DNA of 64,000 nucleotides from the NCBI GenBank assembly GCA_015680685.1, contig MNCI01037953.1, positions 717,999 to 781,998 on the forward strand, in the 5' to 3' direction. The position numbers and the translations under genes were made by a program. The stretch's first letter is position 1; every line of letters begins with the position of its first letter. Positions 11,311 through 24,491 of the stretch are shown here, piece after piece. The notes beneath the pieces are model-generated. The model was not told the DNA's origin. It did not search any database and was given only the letters and a program-made list of their open reading frames with translations. The DNA is from Gnetum montanum. Its lineage: Eukaryota; Streptophyta; Gnetopsida; Gnetales; Gnetaceae.

Positions 11311-12900
11311 AACATCCCTACCTAAAATACACCTTAACCCTTAGTATGTTTCTGATTTAAATCCTTTATGTTTTGTTTACTAACCTATATGCATAATTGT
11401 TACCCCTTCCTTGTATTAACTATGATTTATGAGCTATGTTCCTTTTTATTGATTGTTTTAATTTTTAATATTATAAGCTTTATTTTTACCTTTTCCTTTC
11501 TTTTAATTTTATGAATTTAATACTTTTTACATGTGATTATCTTTTAATTTATCATATGCACACTAACCCCTTTTGTTGGAGTTTTGAGTTAGTAAGTATC
11601 ATGTACTATATGGGTCATTAGCATATGTAGTACTACTTTGGTTTGGTATGCTTGTTTGAATAATTTGTATTTTTATATTTATATTTTTAATTTTAATTTA
11701 TTGTAAGCTTATGCTTTTAGAAGGTCTTGGGTTAACCTTTCATTACTATGCATTTAGATTCAACACTTTGTTATTAGTTTATCTTATTTATAGCTATTAC
11801 CTTGGGATTAGACATAACCATTAACTTTGCTCATTAAGATGCCCATTAGGCTAGCGATGGACATCAACTCATGTTAGAAAAATATTTTAAAATATTTTTT
11901 AAAATTATAATTTCTTCTTAATTTATTTTTTCTATGATAGAACATCCTACCCAACACTTCCAAACCACTATGAGAGTATAAACTAGAAATGTTTTCCTTG
12001 AAAGTAATTTTTTACCTTCACTTGTCAACATCTAGAAGATTAAGCTAGAGAGGGAGGTTCTGATAGATTGGATAAGAGCTTGATAGATCTAGATCTATAG
12101 TCAACTAGATCTGTGATATCAACGAAAACCCTACAATAAGCCATACTTCCAAATCTTGCTTTAGATCTTATTTAGATCCCCTTGTTGATCAACCATTTTT
12201 TCTAGGATTTAAAGCTCATAAAGGAGATCAAATTCCTACAATGATCCTTTGCTACAATGTTGTTGGACTCAACTAGGATAATTTTGTATTTTTCTTCTTT
12301 GGAATTTGGTCTCGTGTTTACTGCGCATTCATTTGGAAAATTTCATTTGTTTAGCAACTACTTGTCAATATGCCTAATTTCATAGATATAATTAATTTAT
12401 TATTATTTTCAACAATTTTTTCTATTTCTAAGATCTATTATCATTCATGAGATATTAGTTGACATTTACATCACTCTTAATCACATTTTTCCTTCATTCC
12501 CATTTTCACCTAAAAACTAGTAATCAGGAACTATCGGTGTCTTAGTAGTTGTAGGAGCTTAAAATAACCCTAAGAACATTACATTTTCACTTTGTAATAT
12601 TTTAATATTTTTCAAAATCTATCTAGACTTACATTTTTGAGCTTTAACCCCCTTTGACAAATCAAAACCTTTGGCTTTGTATCATTTCTTGACTTATTAG
12701 CTTAGATCTTCTAGTTTCGACATTTGGCATTTTGGGAAATCATTCTATCCAGTTTTTTTTGGAATAATGTGAGATTTAGGCTCACCAATAATTTGATGAA
12801 CATATAAATTTTAGATTCATTAACTATAGGCTTAATGTAATGTTTAGACTCACTAGTCCTTTGGTTTGAAATAGTTGGCTTCATTGGATATTTGGTTTTG
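11311..12900 (+). repeat. 3' LTR of the chromovirus, decayed; right border unclear
   Basis: It begins TATAACATCCCTACC directly after the purine tract. The sequence is AT-rich and non-coding. None of the 190-bp palindromic repeats found before the 5' PBS is visible here, so the LTR is either truncated or the array lies outside the LTR. From about 12740 two loosely similar blocks (ATATAAATTTTAGATTC and ATGTGAATTTTAGACTC) suggest internal duplication. Confidence 0.5.
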
Positions 12901-13010
12901 TTTCCCCACCATCCAGGGATTATTTATTTGATCCATTATCTATTTGTTTAGTATTTAGTTTGGTTTACCAAATTTGCAAATATGTGAATTTTAGACTCAA
13001 CAATCATTTG

Positions 13011-13096
13011 ATAACCAAGGCTCATCCATCATAACTAATGACATAAGCATCACATAACCAAGGCTCATCCATCATAACCAATATTATCACATAGAT
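13011..13096. repeat. 43-bp direct repeat, two copies
   Basis: ATAACCAAGGCTCATCCATC occurs at 13011 and again at 13054, and the two copies continue in near-identity. It sits in non-coding LTR-like sequence. Confidence 0.8.
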
Positions 13097-13099
13097 AAA

Positions 13100-15281
13100 T
13101 ATGCATCACCTAACAAATATGCATAAGCAACTAATACCCCTAAGGGATCACAATCTTGTAAGGCATAGTCATAAATACATAGCCTTTGGGACAAATTGCA
13201 ATCCTACTAGATAAACATTATCATATCATTCCTATGGGAACCAATACATCCACACTCAATATAATCATAAAACCATTAACATGAATACTCATAATAAAAA
13301 TAGTTCCTATAGGTATTTTATTACTTTTTATATTGTTTATTTTACTATTGACATTAGTGCCTATTGCCTTATCTATATACACATGCCACTAACCTTCTAG
13401 AGGATAGATCTATGCATGTACATATGTCCTAAGATATCATACCAATCATAGGATCAACCTCTACTCTTATACTCTTAGGATGAAACCTGAGATAAAAGCC
13501 TCACCAATGCATTCTAATAGGGATCATTCCAACTCCTTCAAGGTGTCTCATCATTAATTAGTTCTCATTCTCATGTCGGCTCCACTATCACACATATACA
13601 TGCAACATATCATGTCACATCAAACCTAACTAATAACCATAAGAAACCTACGCTACATGTGTCATCCCTATTCTCAAGCATGTTATAAGCCATCATAACA
13701 AGCATAATTGAATATTGTTAACTAGATCCATCGCATAACCATATGACTTCGAACATGCCAATAGCAAAACCTATGATGTCAACACATCACATGCATAGCC
13801 AATCTACATGTCATATTCATAACATAAATTAAATCATTGAATGACTAACTCATAAACATAACTAGTAGTAAACATAGCATAGCAAACACAAACACAAACA
13901 CACATTGCTTCCTAGCTTAATAGAAAGATACTACATATGATTCCATTTATCCTCAACATCTAGTATCAAGTAAGGACTTCTTTTACTACACCTACCATCT
14001 AAGGATGACTCATGCCTCATTTGCACATACAAAATTTTAAGAAATGTAACCTAAGTGCACCTTTTCATGGCCTCACACCTCATACTAAATAAGATAATGA
14101 CCTCATTGCTCCAAGTCCATGATTAAGTATAACTCACATATAATACAAAAAACCAAGTACAAAACCTAGCATGATCCTATTGCACACAAACCATAGCTCA
14201 CATTCTCATTAGTAGTGTCATGACCCTACTATAGTTCCACCACTACCTAAAATGCTTTTAAGAAATAACTTAAAATCATATCATGACTTAAACCTAACTA
14301 GATTATGACTTGTGACCCTTACAAAAATCCAATCATAACTATGCCAAGAGGATGCTATGACTTATGACAAATGATACTCTAGTCATGACCTTGTCCACAC
14401 AATTCCATGACCTATATAATACTGGTGTTCTATCCAAAACCGTGTAGATAAAAAAAATAACAACATAAAAATGAACTCATGTATCTACAATAAACTAACT
14501 AAACCATATACAAGTTCATATGTCATGCTCACAACATCCCTGAATTATAACAATGAGTCTCTGCAATTCTTGGAAATTCACAAAATTTATCCACCCATAC
14601 GTATTCATCATAATCATCCAACCAAACCTAAAGAACTCCAAAAAATTTGGGAAAGCAAAATCCAAGGCATAAAATACTCCTAGTGAAGTCCTAGATTCAT
14701 CAAAACCTAAACCGAAGCTCTCAAACCACAACCTACATAGCATTAGCTCCCCAACATTTCAAAAATAACAAAAATCAACTAAGAATCACTAGAGAATGAA
14801 GAATGAGAAGAAATCAAAAGAACTAGATTACACAAAAATAATGGAGTATAAAAATTAAAAAAAATTATGTTTAATACATAAACAAATCAAAATGACTTTT
14901 ATTTACAATTTTATTGTATAGAGTCTTACACGTAGTTTCCCCATCTCAACTAATATTGAGAAATCCACATTTCACAAACTACACATGGGACTTCCCAACA
15001 AAATACCGATTGATCCTATAAACACCATAACTCATCTATAACATATCCATAAAATCATACATGAACTATAACATGTCACCTAGCTGTATTATTCTAAAAT
15101 CCATCACATGATAATCATCATGACATCATAACATGATCAACCAAAAAACATCGATTCATAATCACATAACATAATTTGTCATACAAACATTGATATAAAA
15201 TCTATAATGCACAATAACACATGAATCAAGATCATACCTATTAGATGCTCAATATTCCTCCACAACCGTCACATCCTACTA
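13100..15281 (-). repeat. Probable solo or truncated gypsy-type LTR, minus strand (tentative)
   Basis: The stretch has no coding trace. On the minus strand a possible LTR start TGTGACGGTTGTGG lies at 15281, and the sequence AAGTCCCATGTGTAG near 14990 resembles words found in plant LTRs. It may instead be two fragments: TGTTGGGAAG at 15000 could be another LTR start. No matching second copy was seen in the window, so the borders are guesses. Confidence 0.3.
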
Positions 15282-15784
15282 GCTACAAATACCATATTAC
15301 ACATCTAGCAACATTAGTATGTAATATAACAAGTATTTCATGATTGTAGTATAAATATTAATAATATAATAAAAAATTTAAATATATATGATAAATATTA
15401 ATATATAAACTATATCATAAATAGGTAAACCACCTCATAAAATATCAAATCACAATATGAGTACATAGCAGTTATGAATATAACTTACATAGTAGTATAA
15501 AGGATAAACAATAAATATAACATACTAAACAAAAAATCCAATTGGATTGATAATAAATCTTAAATGTGTAAAGTATCTATAGCTTCAAATAAATACATAG
15601 ATGCTGTGTGTTATATTACATGTAAAAAGATATAAAGATAGCTTCTTTTATTTCAAAAAAGAATAATGATATAACCATACATAGAAAACACATCTTTCTT
15701 TAGTAATTAGCAACTAGTGAAGTCTATTATGTACATTTTTATGATTATAGATTTCTTAACTTAACCACATATATTAAGGTTAAT
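15282..15784. other. AT-rich intergenic stretch, nothing recognised
   Basis: Very AT-rich sequence with no ORF, tandem repeat or element border that I can support. Confidence 0.5.
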
Positions 15785-15945
15785 TATTATCATCCTAGCC
15801 TTGTCCCAATAAAATGAGGTTAGCTAAATAAGTTCTTTTTTACCATTCGCCTCTATGGAGAGCTGGAGCTTTATTTGTTTAAAACAAATTCAAATCATCC
15901 TTAATCATTTTCTTTCGATAGCATCCCTAAAATAGTGATGTAGCA
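15785..15945 (-). mobile_element. 3' end of an RTE-type LINE, minus strand
   Basis: Read on the minus strand, AACTTATTTAGCTAACCTCA, then GGGACAAGGCTAGGATGATAATAATT, matches the LINE tail at 46730-46795 (GTAGCTAACTTCATTTTCTT..GGGACAAGGCTAAGATGATG). Homology continues to the right through the block for the protein C-terminus. The tail is the simple GATGAT-type end of plant RTE elements. Confidence 0.6.
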
Positions 15946-16060
15946 ACCTTTTAAATCATGATTTCTTGTAAATGGGATTGATCCATTACCATAAGTAATA
16001 GGTTCAAATCATAGTCTCTTATAAGTTGGAACCACCACACCCCATCTTAGCACTTACATA
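15946..16060 (+). mobile_element. Possible tRNA-derived SINE fragment
   Basis: The segment around AGTAATAGGTTCAAATCATAGTCTC (about 15992-16016) contains a good RNA polymerase III box B (GGTTCAAATC). An AAATCATGATTTCTTGTAAA segment about 40 bp upstream could be a decayed box A. No cloverleaf is evident. Confidence 0.35.
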
Positions 16061-16890
16061 GGCCTCACTTTATTTCAAAACCTTAACAATGTTAGTACCA
16101 AGCCCAAATATGAAAGGAAGAAGGTTAGCATCAAGTTGAAAACCATTTGTAAAATCATGCCAAATATCATGACTAAGTTAAGATTACTAAGTACGTTAAT
16201 TCTTAGCAGGATGTCTAATAGTATTAATCTAATCTTCAAGTTTTGGAATAAAGGACATGTGACTAATAAAGAAACTCAAGATTGTAATACTTCAATCTTA
16301 AAGTTCTAAGGTATTGTAAAAGAAAGAATAATATCAACATAAACAATTATCAACTCTTATTGTGAGATACATTTAAACATCTTCTTTACATATTAAATAC
16401 CCTAACTTAAAATAAGATTGCTAAATACCTACAAGGAGATCTTATAAAAAGATTTAACTAAAGCAAGAAGAAATTTACCCTCATATATAACTTATGTAAA
16501 GACCAAAAGATGAAAACTCATCTTTGAAGAACTATTAATGAAGAAACCTAAGTTTTAGAAAATCTAGTAATAGGACTAAGAAAAAGAGAAAATGACAAAA
16601 CTAATAATAAGATAGGAAAAAGAATCCTAACCATGAAGGATATCAAACTTATTAGTATGATTTATATCCTTGAAAGACTAATGTGTAAATTTTATTACTT
16701 TAGTAAATTGTAATGACATCATTTTGTAACAATTCTAATTAACTATAATAACTTTTGTATTGTTATTTGCTAGATAACAATGACTATGAACTAATAAATT
16801 ATCACTTTTTGTATGTAGAATTTAGCCCTAAAAGATTGATAAATATACTTACTCCTATTAGTAATATAACATTAAGTACCTTAATACTTA
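16061..16890. other. AT-rich stretch without recognisable features
   Basis: Stops are frequent in all frames. No LTR border, RT motif or tandem repeat is visible. Confidence 0.5.
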
Positions 16891-16894
16891 GTTA

Positions 16895-16939
16895 ATGAGG
16901 TATAGCTCACTTGGTTAGAGGATGTGACTTGTGGCTATG
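16895..16939 (+). mobile_element. tRNA-derived SINE, left half (box A); right half at 25373-25397
   Basis: TATAGCTCACTTGGTTAGAG (16901-16920) is a near-consensus pol III box A. The element is cut at the CTATG target duplication by the retrotransposon at 16940-25372. Past the right duplication, GTCACAAATTTAATTCC (25381-25397) supplies box B. Removing the insertion leaves box A and box B about 45 bp apart, as in a tRNA-derived SINE. Confidence 0.65.
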
Positions 16940-17825
16940 TGATGAGCAATGAGGTACCCCTATGCTCAACCATATGAATCACAAGTGTTCACGCACGATC
17001 CGGTCGAAATCCGTGGATGGGACTAGTTGTGGCATCTAGATCGTTATGCTTTGATTGTAGTTCGTTGTCTTCCCACTTAGGCTAGTGGTAGTTTTGTCAC
17101 ATATGGTTTAGTCCAAAGTGAGGCATATGATGTTGTTTCTAATTCTATGCTACTCCTAGTGATGATAAAGAGATGGATTAATTAAACAAATGAATAATGG
17201 AAAACAAGATCTAAACTAGCCTATGGGTGATGAGTATCTGCACTTAATCATTCATACATGTCTTGGACTTTATGAAGCTACTTCAAGGATTACCAGGTGT
17301 ACATCATTGATTGTGCCAAATGATAAACTTTTAGATTACCAAGTACTTCCACTTAAATTCTCATGATTAAGGCATACACGTTCCACTTAATAAAAAGAAT
17401 AGTAAATAACAATAAATGGAAACAATTAACTCAAGAAAGTAGTAAAAAATTTAAGGCAACAATAATCTAAGTGGATGCTACAATGATGGAAGTAATCTCT
17501 ATCTTTATTACCAATCATGTAACGTGTCCAAGTATGTCACACTCGAAAAAAGGTGTCATATGATTACAACATCACACTGTGGGCATGCACTAAAAATAAT
17601 AGACTTAAAAGAGAAAAAATTGAAAACTAGCTATCTCCTTGACTACTACTACTACTACTATCTACTCCCTCATCTGAGCACCTGAGCATCATATTTATAG
17701 GCATATTCAGATGAGGAAACATTGGGTATCCAACATTTCTTATTAGCTCTAACATCGGGTACATGACATCGGGGCTTTGACATCATGTATCTGACATTGA
17801 GGCTTCACTTGTTGGACCATGCCAT
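16940..17825 (-). repeat. 3' LTR of the gag/accessory-ORF element
   Basis: It aligns with 24492-25372 over its length, including the ATGGGACTAGTTGTGGCAT block and the TTAGATTACCAAGTACTTCC block. TATAAATA is at 17699-17692 (minus). The outer end TGATGAGCAATG abuts the CTATG duplication. The inner border is approximate. Confidence 0.85.
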
Positions 17826-17839
17826 AACTATCCAAGATG

Positions 17840-19945
17840 GAATACCACTCAAGATTTTGTGTTGATAAGGAGCTTATGTGGGCTTTGGCCATCTTGATTT
17901 CTTTCTCATTTATTTCCTTGTACATGCCAACTTGGTTACAGAAGTGCTCTTTCAATTTGTCATGCTTTTTGGGCTCATTCTACCATGCACTAATTTTGAT
18001 TGCTAACTTTTGGCAAATAGCGTAGACCTCCTTCATGGAGTTCCCAAGCCAATCTACTCATATCCTAGTTGACCCACACCAATTGTTGTCATAACTAGTG
18101 AATGCTTTCTTCTAAGATGTTCTTTTGTTTTTCCATAATGGTTAACCTAGAATTCTCTAGAGTGAGCTTCTTATTTTCTTCTTGTATGGTGATCAATGCC
18201 TTTTTAGTAGAGGCATTCCAAACAACTATTTCCTTCTCTTGCTTTGTAGCTACTCTCTCCATCACTAGTTTGGTGAGCTCCTCTATCCTAAATTTCTCTA
18301 GTTGATCAGGCATAACAAAATGGGTATGATCCCATCATTTAGCTCGTAGGGTAGCCAAATCTTCTTGTAATTTCTATATCTTAACTTCTACATGTTCTAC
18401 CCTAACTTTTGCCATGACCAACTTTCCTTTCATGGTGATGAGGTCTGATTGTTCTATAGTGACATTGCTGGGAATGTCAAATAGAGTGGTGATCACTTAA
18501 CCCATTTTTAGCAATCGATCAAGCACATCCTCATGCACTGTAGGCATCATTGAGGTTTTAGCCAACATTTTTGCATCTCTAGTTTCTACTAGATTTGTTG
18601 AGGGCACAATAGGCACATTGAATGAATCTTTGATGTGATTGGTGATCACCTCTGCTATGCCTGTCACATCCTCATGTTGTAGCATGACAACTATGGCAAT
18701 GTCTCCAGTTTCCAATGTCACTTGGAAGGATACGATGTTTCCAGAGATTTGATGTGATCATTGGGATCCCTCTCCTTCTAATTGTATTGAGATCTTCCCC
18801 CTTATTGGATTAGCTGATACGGTGGACCATATAGCATCATCCATGACTCAAAAGAGATTGGTCTCATCCCTACTTCCCCAGCTGACTATTTCAGTGATGG
18901 CTCATTAAAGGCCTATAATCTTGTGATGGTGGTGGCAAAGCTTGTGCTTGTGGATGTTGTTCAAGCTCTTGTTGCATCTCAATTTGCAACATAGCCTCCT
19001 TCTCAGTTTCTTGTTCTTCACTAGAATCTTTTCTAGATGCTATAGTTTTTAGGAGTTCTATGAAGAATGCATGTTAAGCCTTCCTAGGGATATCATTAGT
19101 ATATCCCAAGATCCCAGTGCACTTTCACAGTTTTCAAATTAAGCATGAAAATGGGAGTGTTAGTCTCCCATACTTCATTTCTTGGAATCACTATTGCATT
19201 TTTGTGAAGAAATACTTGGGAAGGTTGGCTACCAAGATTCCCATTAAAATAGCACTACTCCTGGCCCCATAAGTGAAGATTTGATTGAGCCCTTTCATGG
19301 AAAATAGGTGGTATGTCCCAATCTTGAAGTAGGTTTTCTCCTCTAAAGTCATTTCATTGTATGACTTGTCCTCCTTTCCGTACACCTATCTTAGCCATAA
19401 TTTCTTTATTTCAAGCTCAAATCTAGTGGATAGGTGAGCAACCTTTGCCCCTTCATTGGGTAGGTTGAGAGCTGCAGTAATGTCCTTGACTAAGTAAGAG
19501 ATGATCATCCCATCGATGTTAACAATGGTTCCCTCATCTTTATTATGCCAAAATTGATGGACTTCACCTAGGTACCATTCACCAATCTTAGAAAAAATAG
19601 GCCACAATGGGAACACTTTGAGTTGCATCTGCACTACTTCTAAAGCAAACTCCACGAATGGACTAAAGTTCATTTCCGCAATGATCGAAGCCAATGTGGA
19701 CTTTTCCAAGGTGGCAACAAGGTAGTTAGGGGCAACATGAGACGTTATCCCTATTTAAGAGTTGGTACTTCTACTACCTCTCCTTAGGTTGATTGCCTAG
19801 TAGCTGGAGCCTCTTGATGAATACTAAAGGACTAGGCCTCCTACTCAACATGTTCCTCATGTTCTCCTTGTTGACTGTGGCCACCACGTGGATGCTTAGA
19901 AACTCTCTTTGAGGGTTCACCTTGAGCACCTCCTTTTGGGGCCAT
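17840..19945 (-). pseudogene. Accessory ORF: plant-transposon-protein-like domain plus coiled coil
   Basis: It starts at an ATG at 19945 (MAPKGG...SKR, basic Ser/Gly-rich head). From 19709 a 107-codon open stretch contains ..FSPFVEFALEVVQ.. and a region ending ITAALNLPNEGAKV; the frame continues after one stop as MYGKEDKSYNEMTLEEKTYF... (19385-19191). This fits the accessory domain of plant LTR elements often annotated as 'putative plant transposon protein'. The C-terminal third (18721-18497 and 18313-18095) is charged and heptad-like (..EKFRIEELTKLVMERV.., ..ENKKLTLENSRLTIM..), a probable coiled coil. The ORF is sense relative to its element. A similar middle domain is seen at 36012-36353. 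Function unknown; broken by several stops. Confidence 0.6.
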
Positions 19946-21935
19946 TTGCAATCAAGAAAAGGTAAATTGTTACTAAGGTTATGTTTTTTTATCATAAATC
20001 AATTTATACCTTACTCGTAACCTTAGTTCATTAAGTTCATAATACATATTATCATAGAGTTAGAAAAATTTTCAAGAAAAATCCCCAAAAAGTGTTTACC
20101 TCCTTTTACAACCCTTCACAATTGGTTCCTTTTCCATTATATGTGGCTTATAATAATGGTTATGGACCCATGGGTTAGAAAATTAGATTTCCAACATTGT
20201 TGTGAGTGATTTTTCATTATAATCCCTAAGGTTTTCAACATTCTTACCCTTATGATACCTTCTGGACGATAGAAAATTTCAACAAATTGACACAAGTTTT
20301 GCACGCATGCACCCCCACCATGACTAAGTTGAACACTCTGATTTTAGATAGATTTGAATAACATGGAAATAAAAGCATTAAAGAGCTAGATATCACAAGT
20401 GAAAGATGGAGGCATAGAGCTGTAAGTCACAAGAAAAAATTTCAACAACTCCCGTAGTAGCAAATGACGGGAATGAAGTTCAAAGTACTATGGGGTTTGT
20501 ATTTATAGGCTGTTTGAGACCTAATGTCAAGTACATGAAATTGGTTCCAACCCTACATCAAGTACATTACTTCGAGGTCCAAATTTTTGGCATTTTATGG
20601 GGTCAATGGGCATGAAAACTAAATTTCTAGGATTGGTTGGAAGATTTAAAGTTAAGCTCAGTAGTTTGGGTAAGTGAAAAATGATTTGAAGGCACTAAAA
20701 GTATGATAGGGTGAAGTTGTTAACATGAAAAACATTAGGATGAGCAAGAAAAAGGCATTGAAATTAAGGTTTCAAGACAAATCAGTTTCATAATAAGGGA
20801 AACAAAACATATATATATCAATTTGAGTACTTGGAAGGTGAAAAATGATATGGTGATGTGGAACAAGTAAGAGTCACAATAGTCACACAAGTGTATCCTC
20901 CCCAAAGTAGGTGCTAGCCTATGATGCCCTTGTGTAACCACACTGATAATGTTTGTAGGCACTAAAGGGGTTGAATGCAATGCAAACCTATGAAACAAAA
21001 CACACACGTTAAAACCACTGAATTAAGATAATAACTCTATGTTACACAAGCCCACAAGCTATGATTATCTGAGCAACGAGATGAAATGGATGGCATAAAG
21101 GATACAGAAATTGGGACATGAGATAGCTCACCATGGTTACAATGAAGCCTTGTATCTTATTAATAGTTAAATAACCATGTGTCCTTCTTTCCAAGATTCA
21201 AACCAAGTCCACACCACATTACATTGACATCACATTGTTTCATCCCATTGGTAGACAACCATAAGACTATCAGAGTCACAAGGAGTAACATCACTTGGCA
21301 TTGAGTCCAAGGGAGGAGTAGATTATGGCACACTAATTACATTTTTTTTCTTTTTCGCCTAGTCTTTTTTTTTTTCTTTTGAATTCTTAGAAGCCACCAA
21401 AATTCAACCATGGATACATGTCTTTCCAGTGGAACCCACAGAAGTTTATTCAGTGCTAGTTTAAGTTGCTCTTACTCCCATGTTTCATTAGATCTACAAG
21501 GATATAGTTACAACCTCAACAACATGATAAAACATACAAAAGTGGCCAAAGAGAATCCACAAATCCCCTTCATGTCACTCCCTTTACAATCCTACCTTGG
21601 TTCTGTACTCTTTTTTTCAAACACAATGATTATGTAGTTATTTTTAGGTTGGATGATGGAAAATTTTATCATTATGTCTAGGATAAGAACCTCTTATTAA
21701 TGGAATGGGTGGATGGATGACATGATCTCAATGTCCAAATAATCAATCCCTTATGACTCAACAACATAGAGAAAACCTCACCTCCTTCGACAACATGATC
21801 ATCTTATTCACAAGCGATATCACAAAAGAAAATAAAAACAACAACTAGAAAAATAGGAAAAACTAGATCAAGAAATAGGAAAATGACAAAAATTGTAAAA
21901 AAAACAAGATGAAAAACACTTAAGAATCTTAAAGA
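19946..21935 (-). other. Non-coding middle of the non-autonomous element
   Basis: About 2 kb lies between gag and the accessory ORF with no consistent reading frame. In a full-length relative, pol would be expected here. A plus-strand T-rich stretch at about 21340-21380 and the G11 run at 21945-21955 are the only notable composition features. Confidence 0.6.
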
Positions 21936-21939
21936 TTAG

Positions 21940-24366
21940 AATTTGGGGGGGGGGGAGTGGTAACCCCCACAACTAAACATTTTACCTTGACAAGGATTAA
22001 TAAGTGGATAAGTAGGATTCATGCATGTATGAAATGTTGGTAACCATTCATGCCCCAGCCATGGGGTGTCTATTGGTGGTGTGGTGGCTCAATAGATAAA
22101 TTGTTGGTTACACACTTGATAGTTATATGTATGCTGGGTCAGGGTATGTGGTGTGTTAACATTATGGATGGTTGGCCCACGATTACACCCTTGATCATGA
22201 TATGGTATGCATGGATTTACTTGTATCCCCTTGCTTGTAAATTCATTGGTTGGATGTGGGAGTACTGATAGATGGTGACCCATGTATATGGTTCAAAGAT
22301 GTTGGTTGAGATAGGAAAGGTGATGCACCATATTGGCATTGTGCTGGCTTGGATGGTGTGGTGAGTCCCCACATGGTTTGCTATGACTTATGTCCTTTTC
22401 TCTAGAAGGGACATTTTTGACGTTGTGGTTGGGATCCACTAGTGTTAGTAGGTATATGCACATTTGTAGCATAAGTGGCACTCATTTTTTGATATTGTGG
22501 TGTCAACCCTGCTTGAGTGACTAGTGATGGTGTATAAGGAGGTGAATTATGAGAATATCAAGGATAGGTTGGATGGTAACATGCACGAGATGGTGAACCT
22601 TTAGGGGATGTCATGTATTAATGGTACTCGGGAGAGTGGTAGTGGCAATTAGAAGTGGAGGATGCCGAACTAGTTGGAGAAATAGGGTTTTGGACATAGT
22701 ATCTATGAGGTATTAGCAGGTATCTACAGTTGATGACCATGTTGAGGATGGTGATAAGTCCCCCTATAATGGTATGACTAGTTGTGGGACTATCTATAAT
22801 TACCTTGCGGGAGAGGGTATCTCCCAAGCATGTGCTTTTGCACAAACTTCAGATTTAAGGCACCTAGCCAATACTCCTATAGATGCAAAAATACAATTCA
22901 TTGGCCCTTTGAATGATCATATATTTATAGGTTACATCAATCATCTTTGTTTGTGGTGGAGTCTTTAGCTTCACTTTCATCAGCCACTTTTCTCATTAGC
23001 CAAAAATTTTTCTTGACTATTTCCTGGTTCTGTGTCCTCTATTTATTATGATATCCTAGCTTGTATTGCATGATCTTCTTCAAAATTGTCTCAATAAGAG
23101 TTGTGACATGTTCATTTATCCATTTGTACATCCTACTAAACTTTGCTTCTAAATCATTGATAGACTCCTTCATCATCAAGGTTTGTTGTGGGATCACCTT
23201 ATCGAGAGTGGTTTCATTTTCCTTACCATAAATTTGGACCTCCTTCAATTGAAGAGTTGGGTCCCATTCAGATTTCTCAACATTCTCCTATTTGCACATC
23301 TCTTCCTCTTCTTTTGCCACATGCTTTATTATCTCTTTGAACTGATGGGCTTGGAGCTCATATAATTTCCCTAGGGCATACATCCCAAGAAACTCCCTTG
23401 TTTCATTATAAATCCCATCTATCATGTGGTAAAGTTGCCTTTCCTTGGAGAACCCATGGCCTAGGCATCTATTCAATAAGGCATAATATCTATCTAAGGC
23501 TATGTCCAAGGGTTCATGTTGTTCTTGTTTCCACTCATGGATTTGTCTCCTCAAGCTAGACACTCTTGCATAAGTTTGGTATTTCTCATTGAAAAGATCC
23601 AACATTGTAGACCATCGTTGGATTGAATTTGGTCTCAACAATCTATACCACATTTGGGCTCTATCAACTAGTGTCCTAGGAAAGAGCTTAAGCTTTTTCC
23701 ATCCACTTTAAATGTTGTAATGAGCACAGGCATCATGGAAGGCTTGTAAATGCTATTGTGGATCTAAATCATAGCCTCCTACAAATTTAGGAAGATTATT
23801 CATGTCAAGTTTAGGTAAACATATATTTTTGTGATGCTTATGAGATATCTTAATAGCCTCTATGATATGCATTAGGCTCTTAGTGGCCAATAAGGGTTCA
23901 TTGTCATCAAACAAACTATGAGGGAAATTTCTATGTTCATGGAGACATCTTTGACTTTTCCCATGGGTTTGATTCCAATTTTTAGTTTGACCCTTTAGTG
24001 GAGCTCTATCTCTATACCTACATTCATCTTCATCAAAACTAGAAGTTGAAGGAAAATAGGAAGATGGGAAACTAGAAGAATTTTCATGTCTTCTATTGTG
24101 TTCCTTAGGGTCTCTTAATTTATCTTGTTTAGCTTTAGAAGAGGTTTTAGGCCTTGAGGGCTCCCCTAGTTTAGGAACTACATCATCTTCTCTAAGATTT
24201 TCTAGCTTAGGTAAATTAGTCTTCAGGTGTCGTCATGGCGATTATGCTCATAAGAAACCCCTGCATAAGGTTGATCACTCCAGTATTCTTCATCGTATAT
24301 CTCATTAGTTCTCTAATGAATGTGTTCGCTATATAGTGCATTGTCATTTCCGTGTGGAAGAGACAT
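21940..24366 (-). pseudogene. gag: Gag remnant of the non-autonomous element
   Basis: An ATG at 24366 (MSLPHGNDN...) lies about 105 bp after the PBS. After an early frameshift the frame runs through a charged Ser-rich part (about 24200-23950) to the retrotransposon-gag core at 23653-23288. There the motifs LFNEKYQ, RRQIHEWKQ and MIDGIYNETR match the core of the Athila-like gag at 53010-53300 almost position for position. A coiled-coil-like region follows (23248-23039), then a Pro/His-rich tail (22850-21940). No zinc knuckle is seen. In the family, gag forms the virus-like particle that packages element RNA. This copy has few stops in the core. Confidence 0.75.
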
Positions 24367-24472
24367 TGTTGTTGGTTACAGTGTGTGTGATTTAATATTT
24401 TCTAAAAGATATATCATTAATACCTTGTACAACAATCGTGTATGATATAACTAATCTAGAAAAATAGCATCA

Positions 24473-24491
24473 TCCTCTACAATGGTGTCAA
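24473..24491 (-). promoter_or_regulatory. Decayed tRNA-Asp primer binding site
   Basis: TTGACACCATTGTAGAGGA (minus strand) corresponds to the TTGGCACCGTTGCCGGGGA site at 63513, with CpG and other transitions, directly inside the 5' LTR end. Confidence 0.7.

Noticed and set aside
18102-18305. Plus-strand 67-codon hydrophobic ORF
   Set aside because: Mirror of the Lys/Glu-rich coiled coil on the minus strand, which is the coding frame.
21945-21955. G11 run as a plus-strand polypurine tract of another element
   Set aside because: No LTR start follows, and on the minus strand it is a C-run at the Pro-rich end of gag.
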